From positions 1 to 49,259 of the forward strand of contig FWCC01000455.1 in NCBI GenBank assembly GCA_900169235.1: 49,259 nt of DNA. The letters run 5' to 3'. The notes under the pieces were generated by a model. That model made no database searches, was not told the DNA's origin, and saw nothing but the letters and a program-made list of their open reading frames with translations. The DNA comes from Zarea fungicola. Its lineage: Eukaryota > Ascomycota > Sordariomycetes > Hypocreales > Cordycipitaceae. Of this stretch, positions 33,188 to 44,893 are shown one piece after another (the stretch's first letter is position 1; every line of letters starts with the position of its first letter). The translations under genes and the position numbers were made by a program.

Positions 33188-35586
33188 ATGGAAGCTGCTC
33201 GTGTATTGCTCCTTCTTGGAGCAACCAGACTCTTCCCTTTCACTGCTGCACAGCAGTTTACTGACACTCTTCTTGGCCTTGACTACCCTGGTCTTAGTGA
33301 GAATTGTCTCGAAGCGCTCAACAGCACTGTCACTGCTTGTCCCAGCTTTTTGATACAGGTATCCGTCAATAATCCGCGACTTAACTCTGAAGAGCTCCAA
33401 GCCCTATGCAACAATGGCTGCCTTGAGAGTCTGCGCAGTGTGCGTCAGATAATTCAGAATGGTTGCAATACAAACAAAGACGTTGTCCAGTTTGATGGAG
33501 TTGTCTTTCCCGGTTAGTTTCCAACGGTGATTACCGAACAATGTAAGTTGAAGCACCTGTAGTTAATCAAAGTTATTGCAGCTACATACGTTGTGGACCG
33601 ATTCATCTATACCCATCAACTGTCTTGCCGAAAGGAAAGGTCTGCTCCTACTGCTCGATTCATTAGCTCGGTGCGAATGCTAATAATTTTTTTAGTGGTT
33701 CGGGCAAGTACTGTGATGAGGTCTTTCGCTCGTGGATAGGCTCCAACGTCAAAGCCTCTGAATGTTCTGACTGCATGCTCGGCGCGATGCAGGTACAGCT
33801 AAATTCACCATTCGGTTATCATGACGAGTTCGCACAGGACTTTGCCTCAGCCACATCAAGCTGCGGTGCAAACGGCTACGCCTTCACTTCCCCGGCACCT
33901 TATGCAATCAGTGCCAACCCGGCGCCAGATCCAACGCCGCCTACTTGCTCCGATCCGTACGTCGTGAAAGCTGGTGATAGCTGCGACGCGATTGCATTAT
34001 CAAAAGGCATCTCCTCGTATGCAATCATCACGGCCGGAAACCTTTTGTCAGACTGTACCAACCTGCAGGTCGGTGCGGAGTTGTGCCTCCCAGGGCCTTG
34101 CGAACTGTACCGTGTACAAATTGATGATACGTGTGAAAGCATTGTGAAGCGGTACACGAATCTGGACGTGTTTGGCTTACTCAGCTGGAACCCAAACATC
34201 AATCCGCTTTGCAGAAATCTCAAATCTCTGGTCTCATCACTGGTCTGTGTTAGCCCCCCGGGCTCAAGCGGCCGACCGGTTCCTACGCCGGCACCAACGC
34301 CGACTGATGAGGTTGTCACGCCCGTTCCGAAGCCAACAAACGGGAAAGACGAGTCGAATTACCCTTGCGCGAAGTGGCACACCGTCCAGGATGGTGACCA
34401 CTGTGAATCAATTTCAATACGTCAAGGCATTCAGCTGAAGGACTTGTACTATTTGAACCCGTCATTGAATACAGAATGTACCAATCTTCTCTTGGATATT
34501 GCGTACTGCGTCTCGGCCGTGGGCGACATTAATACTTACCCAGGATACCCCTACTCCACAACGGCACTCTATACACTGACATCTGCGACATATACAACCA
34601 CAACTCAAACGTTCTCCGCGGTAAAACCCAGCATTACGCCGCTGACCGAGCTGCCGCTCGCCCCAGGAAGCCTGTCTGAATGTGAATCGTACGTTGATTA
34701 CTTCCCTGTGGAAGCAATCGCAGACCAGAGAGAGCAACCATATCTACCTATAGTTGGCGAAAGCATCAACAGTTGTGATTTTGCCACAACAGCAAACGAG
34801 GTCTCATTGGAAGACTTCCTCTCATGGAACCCAAGTCTGGTGGGAAAGGATCCCTGCCTGCTGCAGGCGGGATATCGCTACTGTAGTCTAAAAAGTAGTG
34901 ATTATATCCTTGGTAGGTTTTAGCGATGCTTTTACCATGCTGCAGATTAAAAAATTGGTGAAGCTCACACTCTCATTTAGAATACGAGCCAGACTCTCAC
35001 TGTTTGACGGGCATTGGCGAACCGTACCCGGGTACCATTGCGACGTGCACCTGCTTCACGACTCTTGTCGCTGAGGAGCATGGCCTAGTGGCATGTATTG
35101 ACATTGCGGAGGACTTTTCCATTTCTATTGAACAATTGAGATCTTGGAATCCGTGGGTTGGTTCAGACTGCGACAACGATGCCTTTACCGGCATTGGCGA
35201 GGGAGAAGCTCGACCCATCTGTGTTGGGGTCGACAAGGACGGCAGCTCTAGCTCGGCAACATCATCGCCTACAAAGACCACAGGCACATCTACACCGACA
35301 GGCACAAGCAGCAGCACACTTCCAACCACCACTCCCCCTGCACCAACCCAGCCTGGAATCATCGCCGGCTGTACAAAGTACTACGTAGCGGTTGATGGCG
35401 ATGGCTGCTGGGCGATTGCCGACAAGAACAGTATTCCTCTTGACAGTTTTTATGAATGGAACCCAGCAGGTATGTTTACATGTGATGTCGCTGTTGTGAC
35501 TATAATCTTGATGCTAATTCATATACGTAGTTGGAAATGACTGTGGAGGTTTGTGGCTTGGATACGCGTACTGTGTCGGTATATAG
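33188..35586 (+). CDS. Secreted multi-LysM protein (5 exons)
   Basis: Chitin-binding secreted protein related to fungal LysM effectors and chitinase partners. Exons 33188-33512, 33582-33639, 33696-34912, 34981-35469 and 35531-35586 give 714 residues. Signal peptide residues 1-21 (VLLLLGATRLFPFTAA). A non-LysM cysteine-rich region fills residues 22-214. LysM-like modules lie at about 216-261, 264-314, 355-400, 457-525 (degenerate), 557-616 and 664-712, recognised by Y-x-V-x-x-G-D-x-C and N-P-x-x-N-x-x-C blocks. Pro/Thr linkers join them. Each module has cysteine pairs. It faces the killer-toxin-like chitinase across 600 bp, a pairing known in filamentous fungi and thought to shield or help the producer handle chitin. 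The donor at 33640 (GTCTGC) is non-consensus but joins the frame properly. Confidence 0.87.
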
Positions 35587-36504
35587 GGGCAACAGGCCGT
35601 CTAACTACCTCAAATTAGTCTAGATGATTGTTAATAAAAGTGCCTTATGATGATTATTGTATCGCAGGAGTTTAAATTTTCAGCGAGAGCCCGGCGATCC
35701 ACCATTATGGGATACATCGGCTTGCGCAGAGTTTTGTAAGTGCGCGGACGGGCTGATTCTCGCGCCACGTCAATGAGAATGGCAGACTACACATTTTGGC
35801 CTATAGAGACAAATAGAATGTCTTCTGTTGCCAGCTCCAGGCTGTTGGTTTATAAGATTCACACAGATAGATGCTGAGATGTGAGCAGCGCTTGTCCATT
35901 TACTACGCGCCGTGTAAGCAACTGGTCAGCACATTGAGTGCCATCTGCGAGACGTGGTACATGAAAATAAAGTCAATATAATAATAAACGATTACATCTA
36001 CATTTTTTTACTGCTTCTTTTTTTTTTTTTTTTCTAAGCCATCAATAAAGTTTTCAAGTTTTCAAGTTTTCAAGTTTTCAAGTTTTCAAGTTTGTCATTT
36101 TCATTCGACATGGCATCCTCCACCACTCTGGCGAACCATTGTGTTGGAACAGTTTTTCCCAACATTGCGAATAATATAAATCGTTGAGTATCAAAATCTT
36201 TAGTAGACCCATCATTTTATTTATAGTTATTAAACAGTATCAAGGTATTTTTAATAGTAATCGGAGATGAATCCCAGTCTCGCCAGTGTGCTTTGGTTGC
36301 TTCAATATCTTAGTCATCATCGTTGCTGGACATACGGTGAAGTGCGCCAACCGCGACAACTTGTCACTTGCCACTCCATCATCATTCACCGGGGAGCGCC
36401 AGAGAGCACAATTTTTGAACAACTCAGTTACATGCCTCTATAAAATAGCAACCAGAAATTCACATTGGCTAATCTCTGTGTCTCACTTGGCTCAGGCCGT
36501 CATC
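35587..36504. other. Intergenic with tandem repeat
   Basis: No gene seen. It includes a poly-T run at about 36018-36033 and the TTTTCAAG repeat. The last 200 bases precede the 613-residue protein; an upstream in-frame extension to 36286 is rejected. Confidence 0.5.
36051..36090. repeat. Five tandem copies of TTTTCAAG
   Basis: Five perfect 8-bp units just after a long poly-T run. A typical microsatellite; length may vary between strains. Confidence 0.85.
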
Positions 36505-38346
36505 ATGTCGGCCGACTTGTTTGCCGACTTCAACCAGCCAGCGGCTCAGCCGACACAAGCACAGTCAAAGTCGCCGCAACCGCCATTGTACCAGAGCTCG
36601 CCAAACCCCGCCTTTGAGGCAAAAGATCCGTTTGATTTTGGATACAGCGGGAGGTCCTCGTCGCAGTTTTCCCCTCCGCCTCAGCAATGGTCGTCTTTTT
36701 CGCCCCAGCCCGCCTCCCTGTCGGCATTTTCCATGCCACCGGCCCAGGCGGCCCCGGTGCAGAAAACACAAAATGTAGTCGAGGACGACGATGGCTGGGG
36801 TGATTTTGAAGTAGCCGAGACGTCTGTCCCGCAAACAACTTCAATAGCTCTGCAGTCAAATCACATACAGCAGGCTGCGTCAGCGCAGACGATAGCGTGG
36901 CCAGGGACGGTGTCGCCGGCGCCGGCGCAAATGAGTCCCAACGTGCCGGCGGCCCCGTCGCGCAACTTTATTGGCAACTCATTCACAACAACCCAGGATA
37001 CTCTAAAGGAAATTGATAGTGCTTGGTCACAACCAAAGCCTCAGCGAAAACAAGCTGTGCAGTCGCAGGCAGCGGATTCTGGTGTTCTTTTTGATGCCGC
37101 CGACTTTGAGCTGGAGGATGGTGAATTTCAGGGAGAGAGCGACGACGAGTTTGGTGATTTTGAGACGGTCGAGACGGCTGCTCCTCGACCGAAGAAAACG
37201 ACGCCTCCAAGCACTGTCTCTGCTCAAGCACCACCGGCTGCTCCACAACCTTCCATACCGTCGATGGATCTTTTATCGCTGGATGATTCTATGCCAGTTC
37301 AGCCTTCACAAAGTCAACAAAGCTGGCAAGCGACTTCTGGCTCTGGTGGAGCATTGCGATTCGGCGCTTCGTTGCCTGGAAAATCAAAACCACAGAGGTC
37401 TGCCATGGATGATTTGAATTTCGACGCGCAATTCGAGACCAAGAAGCCAGTACCCGTAGTAAAAGCAGAACCAGTGTCACGACCTAAACCAAAATCTACC
37501 ACTGCTTCCACTGCTTCCACTGCTACGAAAACGTCAACTGCATGGGATACAAACACTGGCGATGATGAATGGGCAGCCTGGGATGAGGCGCCAAGTGCCA
37601 AAGCAGTCGACGCGTCAGAAGCACCATCATCATGGGACTGGGAGACTACAGACAGCCCCTCCACAAACGCAAAAGTTTCTACAGCAGATGCTACGACGTC
37701 GGATAGCAGTCCACCACCGGTCAATGTCCCTCCCCCGTCTGTTCTTCTTTCAGTATTTCCCGACATCCTAAACACCGGGAGTGCTCTGTTCAAATCAACA
37801 TCAGGACAAGGCAGTAGCGTCAAGGAGCAGATTTTATCAAACCCCAAGGCAGTGCAATTTCTACAGGGGTATATACTGTTGGCTACAACTGCGGCGCGCA
37901 TCATGGCGGGCCGTAAACACCGCTGGCACCGCGACAAGATCCTTGCCAAGAGCATGTCGATATCAGCATCGGGAAGCAAGGGCATGAAGCTGGCCGGGGT
38001 GGACAAGACACAGGCACAGCGCGAGGACCGTGAGGCGGCCGACGTGGTGGCCGTGTGGCGGGAGCAGGTCGGGCGGCTGCGGTCGGCGGTGACAGTGGCC
38101 AACGGGTCGGCCAAGACGAGCCTCAAGGTGCCGGAGCTGAGCGAGACACTTTCGGCGCACACGACGAAGCTGTTGGCGACGGCGCCGAAGCCATGTGTGA
38201 TTTGCGGGCTGAAGCGGGACGAGCGCATCAGCAAGGTGGACTTCGAGGTGGAGGACAGCTTTGGGGAGTGGTGGGTAGAGCATTGGGGGCATCGGGCGTG
38301 TAAAAACTTTTGGATAGAGCATGAAAAGAGCCTACGGCAGCGATAG
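36505..38346 (+). CDS. Aftiphilin-like acidic-motif protein, possible AP-1 accessory
   Basis: Intronless 613-residue protein. Acidic phenylalanine motifs D-G-W-G-D-F-E (about 95-101) and D-E-F-G-D-F-E (about 214-220) resemble sequences that bind adaptor ear domains; D-P-F-D-F lies near residue 40. The N-terminal two thirds are Pro/Ser/Gln/Thr-rich and look disordered. The C-terminal 200 residues appear folded and helical, ending with C-V-I-C-G and W-G-H-R-A-C-K-N-F-W. By analogy it might assist clathrin adaptors, probably in the cytosol near Golgi or endosomes; this is inference. The start at 36505 is preferred over the in-frame upstream extension, which has no Met context and a different composition. 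Fungal relatives are sometimes labelled as protein kinases, but I see no kinase motif. Confidence 0.7.
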   Translation: MSADLFADFNQPAAQPTQAQSKSPQPPLYQSSPNPAFEAKDPFDFGYSGRSSSQFSPPPQQWSSFSPQPASLSAFSMPPAQAAPVQKTQNVVEDDDGWGDFEVAETSVPQTTSIALQSNHIQQAASAQTIAWPGTVSPAPAQMSPNVPAAPSRNFIGNSFTTTQDTLKEIDSAWSQPKPQRKQAVQSQAADSGVLFDAADFELEDGEFQGESDDEFGDFETVETAAPRPKKTTPPSTVSAQAPPAAPQPSIPSMDLLSLDDSMPVQPSQSQQSWQATSGSGGALRFGASLPGKSKPQRSAMDDLNFDAQFETKKPVPVVKAEPVSRPKPKSTTASTASTATKTSTAWDTNTGDDEWAAWDEAPSAKAVDASEAPSSWDWETTDSPSTNAKVSTADATTSDSSPPPVNVPPPSVLLSVFPDILNTGSALFKSTSGQGSSVKEQILSNPKAVQFLQGYILLATTAARIMAGRKHRWHRDKILAKSMSISASGSKGMKLAGVDKTQAQREDREAADVVAVWREQVGRLRSAVTVANGSAKTSLKVPELSETLSAHTTKLLATAPKPCVICGLKRDERISKVDFEVEDSFGEWWVEHWGHRACKNFWIEHEKSLRQR

Positions 38347-39997
38347 TGAATAGAGATCAAGCATGTCTACTGGGCAGTGATTGTGATGCTGGTAGAAACA
38401 GGCACTGCGCATGTCAGTAACAAGCGCAGTGTTGACGAGCGACGCAGCAGTGGCAACGCATGTCCCAATATACCCAGTTTGCCAGTATAGGCATCCAATC
38501 CTACATTCCCCATGTATACGGTACTGTTGACTGTGTAGTACAGAGTACAGATTACCTAGACGTCAACTAAATTATAGCTGCTGCTCTGCCCGGTCAGCAG
38601 GGAGATCGTGTCATTCCATCTGAGCCAACGGCAACGGCAACCCCCGCATCATGGACCAGGGCAGGTCCCACTCAAAGGCACCGCTATAATACAGTGGCTG
38701 CGTTGGCCCTCGCCCAAGAGTCACTATGACGGGTGCATATTTGGCACGCCTGAGCACAGCGAGTAACTAATGGCGGTGACTATATTGATAGAGATTAAAG
38801 TAACATGACGCAAGATAATTGGCAAAGTAAAGTTGAATTGAAAAATGGACAAAATAAACAAAAAGGATAGCCGTGATTCCCGTTGTCCCGTTACGTCAGT
38901 GGGGTTGGGCTTCTGGCTTCTCCGCAGCATTAACTTTTGGTGTGTTACGTGGTGTGATGAGAGACCAGGGTGTTGTTGTTGTCAGTGTAGTACCTGCGAG
39001 TACTTGTTGACTGGGGGCAGCTGCCGCCGTTTTGGCGTGGCGGGCGGTACAAGTGCAGTACTATCGCGACTGGTGCAACCCCGCCGCAGGCTAGAGGTAG
39101 TGTTGAGGGGTTCCGGTCCCGGCTAGGCCGCGGGCAGGCGCTGACTGGACGACCCAACAGCGGGCTACTGCCAACTGGGTAGTGAGTGGGCTCTAGTGGC
39201 GTGTCTCCGGTGCAAGTTTTACAGGGTCTTCCAGGCTTTGTAGGGTGTTTACAGGGCATATCACACTGTTGCATCCCACTGTGCAGAGTAGGGTTGGTGG
39301 CTGAATGCTCGCTATAGCGCCCGCGGCAGACACCAACGACCCCCGGCCGCCACGTCCCTGCCGTTTTTTCTCCTCCTTCACCTCCACACCTACCACCAGC
39401 TTTTTTTTTCGTCCACCACTCCTGCTACCTCGACATCCTTCTCCTCCGACCTCTCCTCACCTACGCTTGACTCTTCCTCCTCTTCATCCTTCACCCGCCT
39501 CGCCATCCTCCAGCTTTCATCCTCCCGACCCCTCAACTCACAATCCGTCCCTCAACGCCTTTCATCCTCCCCCGCCTCTCGGCCTCGCCTCTCACAACCA
39601 CTTCTGACCCCGCCAAACATCGTCCGTCGCGCTTCATCCCACGTCGACCCTCAAAAAAATCAGTTCCTCTACGGCCATTGACCTTTTGTGAACTGCTTCT
39701 GCCCCATTTCTCGATCCTTTGATACTTTTCTTGATACAGGATATAGGTACGTGGATGATGTTGGGTTGCTGGCGCACGCTTTGGTTTGCATGGGTGGCTT
39801 GATGCTCTGGCCCCGGGGCACACGTGCTCGATAGGCAGGCATCGTTGCCATGCCATACTTTGCTACCAAGCACAAAATAATCTCCTTCCTTTCGTCAACA
39901 AGCTAACAGCAAGTGTACAGATTCCTGCATCCCTCCGAATCCCCACGCCCCGAGTTTCGTTGCATACGTCATCTCGCGCCCACCCACCCTCATCACC
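38347..39997. promoter_or_regulatory. Promoter and spliced leader of triple-KH gene
   Basis: 1.65 kb. Pyrimidine-rich leader from about 39361 to 39607. A likely 5' UTR intron runs 39747-39920 (GTACGT donor, GCTAAC branch, TACAG acceptor, 174 nt). Upstream 38347-39300 has no gene; the many plus/minus frames are short and unsupported. Confidence 0.55.
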
Positions 39998-41238
39998 ATG
40001 TCTACCCAGGATATCCTCTCCAACGGCTCCAACGAGCTCCTCGACTCAATGGACCACCTCAAGATGGACGACCGCCTCGGTCCCGACGGCGAACCCGCCC
40101 CTAAGACGGACGAGGAGTACGCCCAGGCCCAGCTCACCCTCCGCGCCATTGTCTCCTCCAAGGAAGCAGGTGTCATCATTGGCAAGGGTGGCAAGAATGT
40201 CGCCGATCTCCGTGACGAGACTGGCGTCAAGGCTGGCGTGTCCAAGGTCGTTCAAGGTGTCCACGATCGTGTCCTCACTATTACTGGCGGCTGCGACGCC
40301 ATTTCTCGCGCCTATGCCATTGTCGCCCGTGCTCTCCTCGAGGGTGCCCCCGCCATGGGTATGGGCGGCATCGTCCAAGGCAATGGAACCCACCGTACGT
40401 CCAGTTGCTTTCCTCGCATTGAATACAAACGTCACCTGCTAACTCTATCATGATAGCCATCAAGCTGCTCATCTCGCACAACCAGATGGGTACCGTTATT
40501 GGTCGACAGGGTCTCAAGATTAAGCACATCCAGGACGTCTCTGGCGTTCGCATGGTGGCCCAAAAGGATATGCTTCCCCAGTCCACCGAGCGAATTGTCG
40601 AGGTCCAGGGAACCCCCGAGGGCATCCAGCGCGCTCTCTGGGAGATTTGCAAGTGCCTTGTCGATGACTGGCAGCGCGGCACCGGCACCGTCCTGTACAA
40701 CCCTGTTGTGCGCACCCAGCCCGGCACCACTGGTAGCATCGGTGGCACTGGATTCAGCGGCGCCACGGGCAACGGCCGCAGCGACTACAGCAGCCCCCGC
40801 GTGATGCGCACCGGCAACGGCTCAGACTTTAGCAACGGCGGCGGCGGTGCTCGCCCATTTTCTCGTCGCTCCGACTCTGATGCCGCCTCGCGCGGCCCCC
40901 CTACCCACGACGAAAACGGCGAAGAGATTCAGACGCAAAACATTAGCATCCCCGCAGACATGGTGGGATGCATCATTGGCCGCGCAGGCAGCAAGATTAG
41001 CGAGATTCGCAAGACTTCTGGTGCCCGCATCTCGATTGCCAAGGTATGTGACCGTCCAGGTTTACACGAACCAAACTCTTAAACTAACAATCATTGGTAG
41101 GCCCCCCACGATGAAACTGGCGAACGCATGTTTACCATTATGGGCACGGCCAAGGCCAATGAGTCTGCCCTCTTCCTCTTGTACGAAAACCTGGAGGCCG
41201 AAAAGATGCGCCGGAGCCAGCTCCAGGACACTGAGTAG
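39998..41238 (+). CDS. Triple-KH RNA-binding protein, PCBP/Rnc1-like (3 exons)
   Basis: RNA-binding regulator of mRNA stability, localisation or translation. Exons 39998-40394, 40457-41043 and 41101-41238 give 373 residues. Three KH domains show their G-x-x-G loops: V-I-I-G-K-G-G-K-N in the first (residues about 45-110), T-V-I-G-R-Q-G-L-K in the second (about 133-195) and C-I-I-G-R-A-G-S-K in the third (about 290-360). Between KH2 and KH3 lies a Gly/Ser/Arg-rich linker with an S-R-R-S-D-S-D-like phosphorylation-prone stretch. Introns have CTAAC-type branches. It resembles S. pombe Rnc1 and yeast Pbp2, but I assign no symbol. The N-terminal M-S-T-Q-D-I-L-S-N start has a good context. Confidence 0.9.
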
Positions 41239-42463
41239 GCGTTTTTTAACGCATAATGACTTGCTGCTGCTGCTGCTGCTCTTATCTGCTTGTTTTATAC
41301 CACTTGTGCATGGGCTTTGTTTGGACGGCGTTTTGGCAGTTGTGCCTAGGTCCAAATGCGCTCGGGTCTGTCTGTGCTCGGCCAAGAGAAGGCGGGCGAC
41401 CTGAGTACCGGCGACAGCGATTTTCCATTACAGCAGAGTATCGAGCCGCATTGACCGTCGTTGCTTCATTTTATTTATGCCTAGGGCTGGGATTCTGACA
41501 CGACACTACACTGAGCATCATTTTTATGTCGATTTATCCATACTCTCCTTGCGACCTCTTTGACTCGATCAGCCACTACCATCCGACGTTATCCCATTGA
41601 CTACCCAACTGTATAATCATGGCTATGCGGGCTCACCAACATTTTTTGTTTCTGCTTATGTTGTGTTTATTTCGTTTTTTTTCTTTTTACTACAGGAGCA
41701 GGTCTACTGGCTCCATGACTTGACGCTGATACCATTGACACTTGTCTCCCTCGGACACGCAACACGACTTCCGCCCCGACTTACACAAGGTACGCTGGTT
41801 GGTGACTTGCAACGCAGCGTGCCCTCTGGAATCACACGATCTCTCACTCCTCTCACTCTCACTCTCTTGTGTCTTTATGCATGACATTGCTTTGCTTTAC
41901 ACATGAAAAAAGAAAACTCAACAACCCTAGTTATTAGGCCTCGACGGGAGGCAGGGCGATTCATCTCTTGCTAATACCCTTTGCCAGTTGGCATGGCATA
42001 GTTTGTCTTATTTTGGGCATCGGGTCACGGGGTACTTAGTTGTATTTAGCCTCTGGCCGGATGAATATACTTGAGCTTGACTTTGTCACTACCTTTATGT
42101 GTGTGTTGTTTGCCTCGTAGTCGGAGCTTGTAATTCTACCCAGTATATTCGTGTTAGCTTATGTATGTCGGGCTTTGTTGGTGGGGTTGGAGCGTTGACA
42201 TGCGCCCCACTTGTCCCCATGGCGCAGGGTCCATCTAATCTGACTTCAACTAGCGATGAAGCCAAGCTGTCCAGTTTAAATAATGCGACGACCTTGCACC
42301 AGCACATTCCTTGACCTGAGCAACGGAAGCCACAGTGCGACGTTCTTCTTTTCTTGTTTCTACTTTTTTCTACTTTTTTCCAGCTGCTCGTCACTCCTTT
42401 GATTACGCGAATTGAACATTTCTCATTCTCTCCCTTTTGGTCTGCCTCGACGCCGACTGCACC
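41239..42463. other. Intergenic, 3' UTR and promoter
   Basis: The first 300-400 bases are probably the 3' UTR of the KH gene; the last 150 contain a pyrimidine-rich leader before HUT1. No gene was found. Open frames at 41597-41884 and 42099-42314 are short and unsupported. Confidence 0.5.
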
Positions 42464-43912
42464 ATGGCCCGCTCGAAACAGGTGCCGACCAAGCGCACCA
42501 CGTCGTCTGAATTCTTCAACAAGCAAACCGCCAAGTGGGAGGATGCAAATGGAAGCCCAAACGGCAACGGCGATGCTGTGGGCCAGCCTGTGAAGGCTAC
42601 GACACCGTCCAAGGCGGAGGCGGGGATTGTGCAGCTCGTCATTGCCGTGTCTGGCATTTACGCTTCATTGTGGGTAGAAGACGAAGAAGCTTTATTGGTT
42701 CATTGCCTAATTGACTAATGCCTTTATTTTGTAATAGCTTGACATGGGCCTATCTGCAAGAAAAGCTCACCACCACCCGCCACGGTCCCGCGCACGAAGT
42801 CTGGCACTTTCCCGTCTTTCTCAACACGATCCAATCGCTCTTTGCCGCCCTCGTCGGCGTCGTGTACCTCTACATTTCCACGCCAAGGGGGAAGCCCACG
42901 CCGCCCATTATCCCCTCGTCGCGCATCCTCGCGCCCCTCGCGCTCGTGGCCGTCACGTCGAGCCTCGCGTCGCCCTTTGGCTACGCCTCGCTCGCGCACA
43001 TTGACTACATAACTTTTCTCCTCGCCAAGAGCTGCAAGCTGCTGCCCGTCATGTTTCTGCACATAACCGTCTTTCAAAAGCGGTACCCGCTGTATAAATA
43101 CCTCGTTGTCGCGGCGGTGACGGCAGGTGTGGCGGTTTTCACGCTGCACTCGGGGAGCAAGAAGAAGAAGAGCAGCAGCAAGCTGGGCGAGGACGCCAAC
43201 GTGGCGTGGGGCATGCTGCTGCTGGGCATCAACCTGCTGTTTGACGGGCTGACCAACTCGACGCAGGACTTTATTTTCAGCAGCTTCCAGCCGTACACGG
43301 GCCCGCAGATGATGTGCGCCAACAACATGATGAGCACCCTCGTCACGGGCACGTACCTCGTCATTGGGCCGGCGGTGCTGGCGGCCACGGGCGCGGGCGA
43401 GTGGCTCGGCGTCGGATCGGGGGACAAGGGCGAGCTGGGCGCCGCGCTGGCGTTTATGGGCAGGTACCCGGCTGTATGGAAGGATGTCCTTGGTTTCGCG
43501 GCCTGTGGTGCTGTTGGACAAGTCTTTATCTGTAAGTCTTTTTTCTTTTTTTCTTTTCCTCGCTTCGCTCGACGTGGGGGTGGGTGTTTGGCGGGCAGTA
43601 GGATTTGGTGTTTTTTGCAAGGCCGCATTTCGAGCGAAGCGAGGCCATAAAAAAAAAAAAAAACCCCTGCTAATCATGTTTTCTCACATAGTCTACACGC
43701 TGTCGACATTTTCATCCGTGCTGCTCGTCACCGTCACCGTCACGCGCAAAATGTTCACCATGATCCTGTCCGTCGTCGCGTTTGGCCATCGCCTCACGCG
43801 CATGCAGTGGCTCGGCGTCGGGCTCGTCTTTGGCGGCATCGGCGTCGAGGCGGCCATTGCGCGCCGGGAGAAGCAGGCCAAGGAAAAGGCCAAAAAAGTC
43901 AAGTCTGGCTAA
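42464..43912 (+). CDS. HUT1: UDP-galactose transporter homologue HUT1 (3 exons)
   Basis: ER-membrane nucleotide-sugar transporter of the SLC35B1 group, proposed to supply sugar donors and help ER protein folding. Exons 42464-42669, 42738-43531 and 43692-43912 give 406 residues. Joins produce I-Y-A-S-F-L-T-W and F-I-F-Y-T-L-S-T-F, matching the family. Hydrophobic segments are spread through the protein. The C terminus is strongly basic ([10 protein letters not shown]), fitting a dilysine-type ER retrieval signal. A Lys/Ser-rich loop ([10 protein letters not shown]) follows the fourth helix area. Intron 1 is 68 nt. Intron 2 is 160 nt, long for this genome, and can fold as a stem. Confidence 0.9.
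43558..43644. repeat. 15-bp inverted repeat inside HUT1 intron 2
   Basis: Arms 43558-43572 and 43630-43644 are perfect reverse complements (CCTCGCTTCGCTCGA type), separated by 57 bases. A poly-A run (about 43650-43663) follows. The stem could bring the splice sites closer. Confidence 0.75.
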
Positions 43913-44893
43913 GACGAATAAGGGAAGAAAGGAGTTGGATGTACATACGGGATTCAGAAACTCGGGAAGAATCAAGGTTTAGAATAGAAAAAGCAAAGGC
44001 CAAGATGGACTTGATCAAGTTGAGTTGATGCTTGAAATTAGATTGTATATACGAATTTCACATTCCCAAGAAAGAAAAATGGCTACAAGACGAAAGGACT
44101 TTGAAGAATCAATGACTGTCGTAGAGGCAGTGAGGATACAAACCATCACAGGTAAAGATGCAGTTTAATTTATAATTTGATTTATATTCTTCATCTTATT
44201 TACCCACCCTACCATCATCATAACTATACTAAAGAACAACTGAAACGATAGTTTTGTGCACAGAGGCAACGCCATGCCGCCTAATAAAAACAAAAGAGAC
44301 AAGACTCCCACCCCAAATCCAGAAATTACCACCCTTGCTCCCACATTAGGGAACACAATTAAAAAAGACACGAGCATAAAATGACAGTAAAAGAAAAACA
44401 ACGATTGTATCAATTCCTGCTACTTGCAAGATTCGTGTGCGCGCTGTATGGGAGAAGAATCTCAGCAGTATGCAAAGAAATTAAAGCTGAAAAACGACAG
44501 ATGATTTTTTTGGCGATTCTTTTTCCTCCCTTCTGCAAGTGTCTTTTCTGTATTTCCACTGCAAGAGATGAAGGGAAGAAAAAGAAAGCCACGTCAAGAC
44601 ACTCAATGGGTATCACTAAGAGAATGACAAGAGACCTCCCCGATCTGGTTGGAAAGAGAATGGACCTACGCACTGGGTCCAACGCCGATGCATGCAAAAA
44701 GCAAAAAAATGTAGATGCCCAAAATCAGATTTTGGTTCCAAGGAGTGTTGTGGAAGGATAAAAACGGCAGCATGTTGGAGGGAACATGGCAGGTATTGCC
44801 CGCAGTCCTGCTCTGCCGTTTGCGTTTTTTTATAGAGTAAAAGTGGCCGTGGTTGAAATCTTGAGGCTGAAATCGTTTCAAGGAAAAAGTCGT
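43913..44893. other. Convergent intergenic region
   Basis: Separates HUT1 (plus) and the phosphatase (minus), so it holds both 3' UTRs. No gene was found; A-rich stretches near 44380-44600 may hold polyadenylation signals. Confidence 0.5.

Noticed and set aside
36286..36504. In-frame N-terminal extension of the aftiphilin-like protein
   Set aside because: Composition differs, and the ATG at 36505 opens the coherent acidic, disordered protein with good context.
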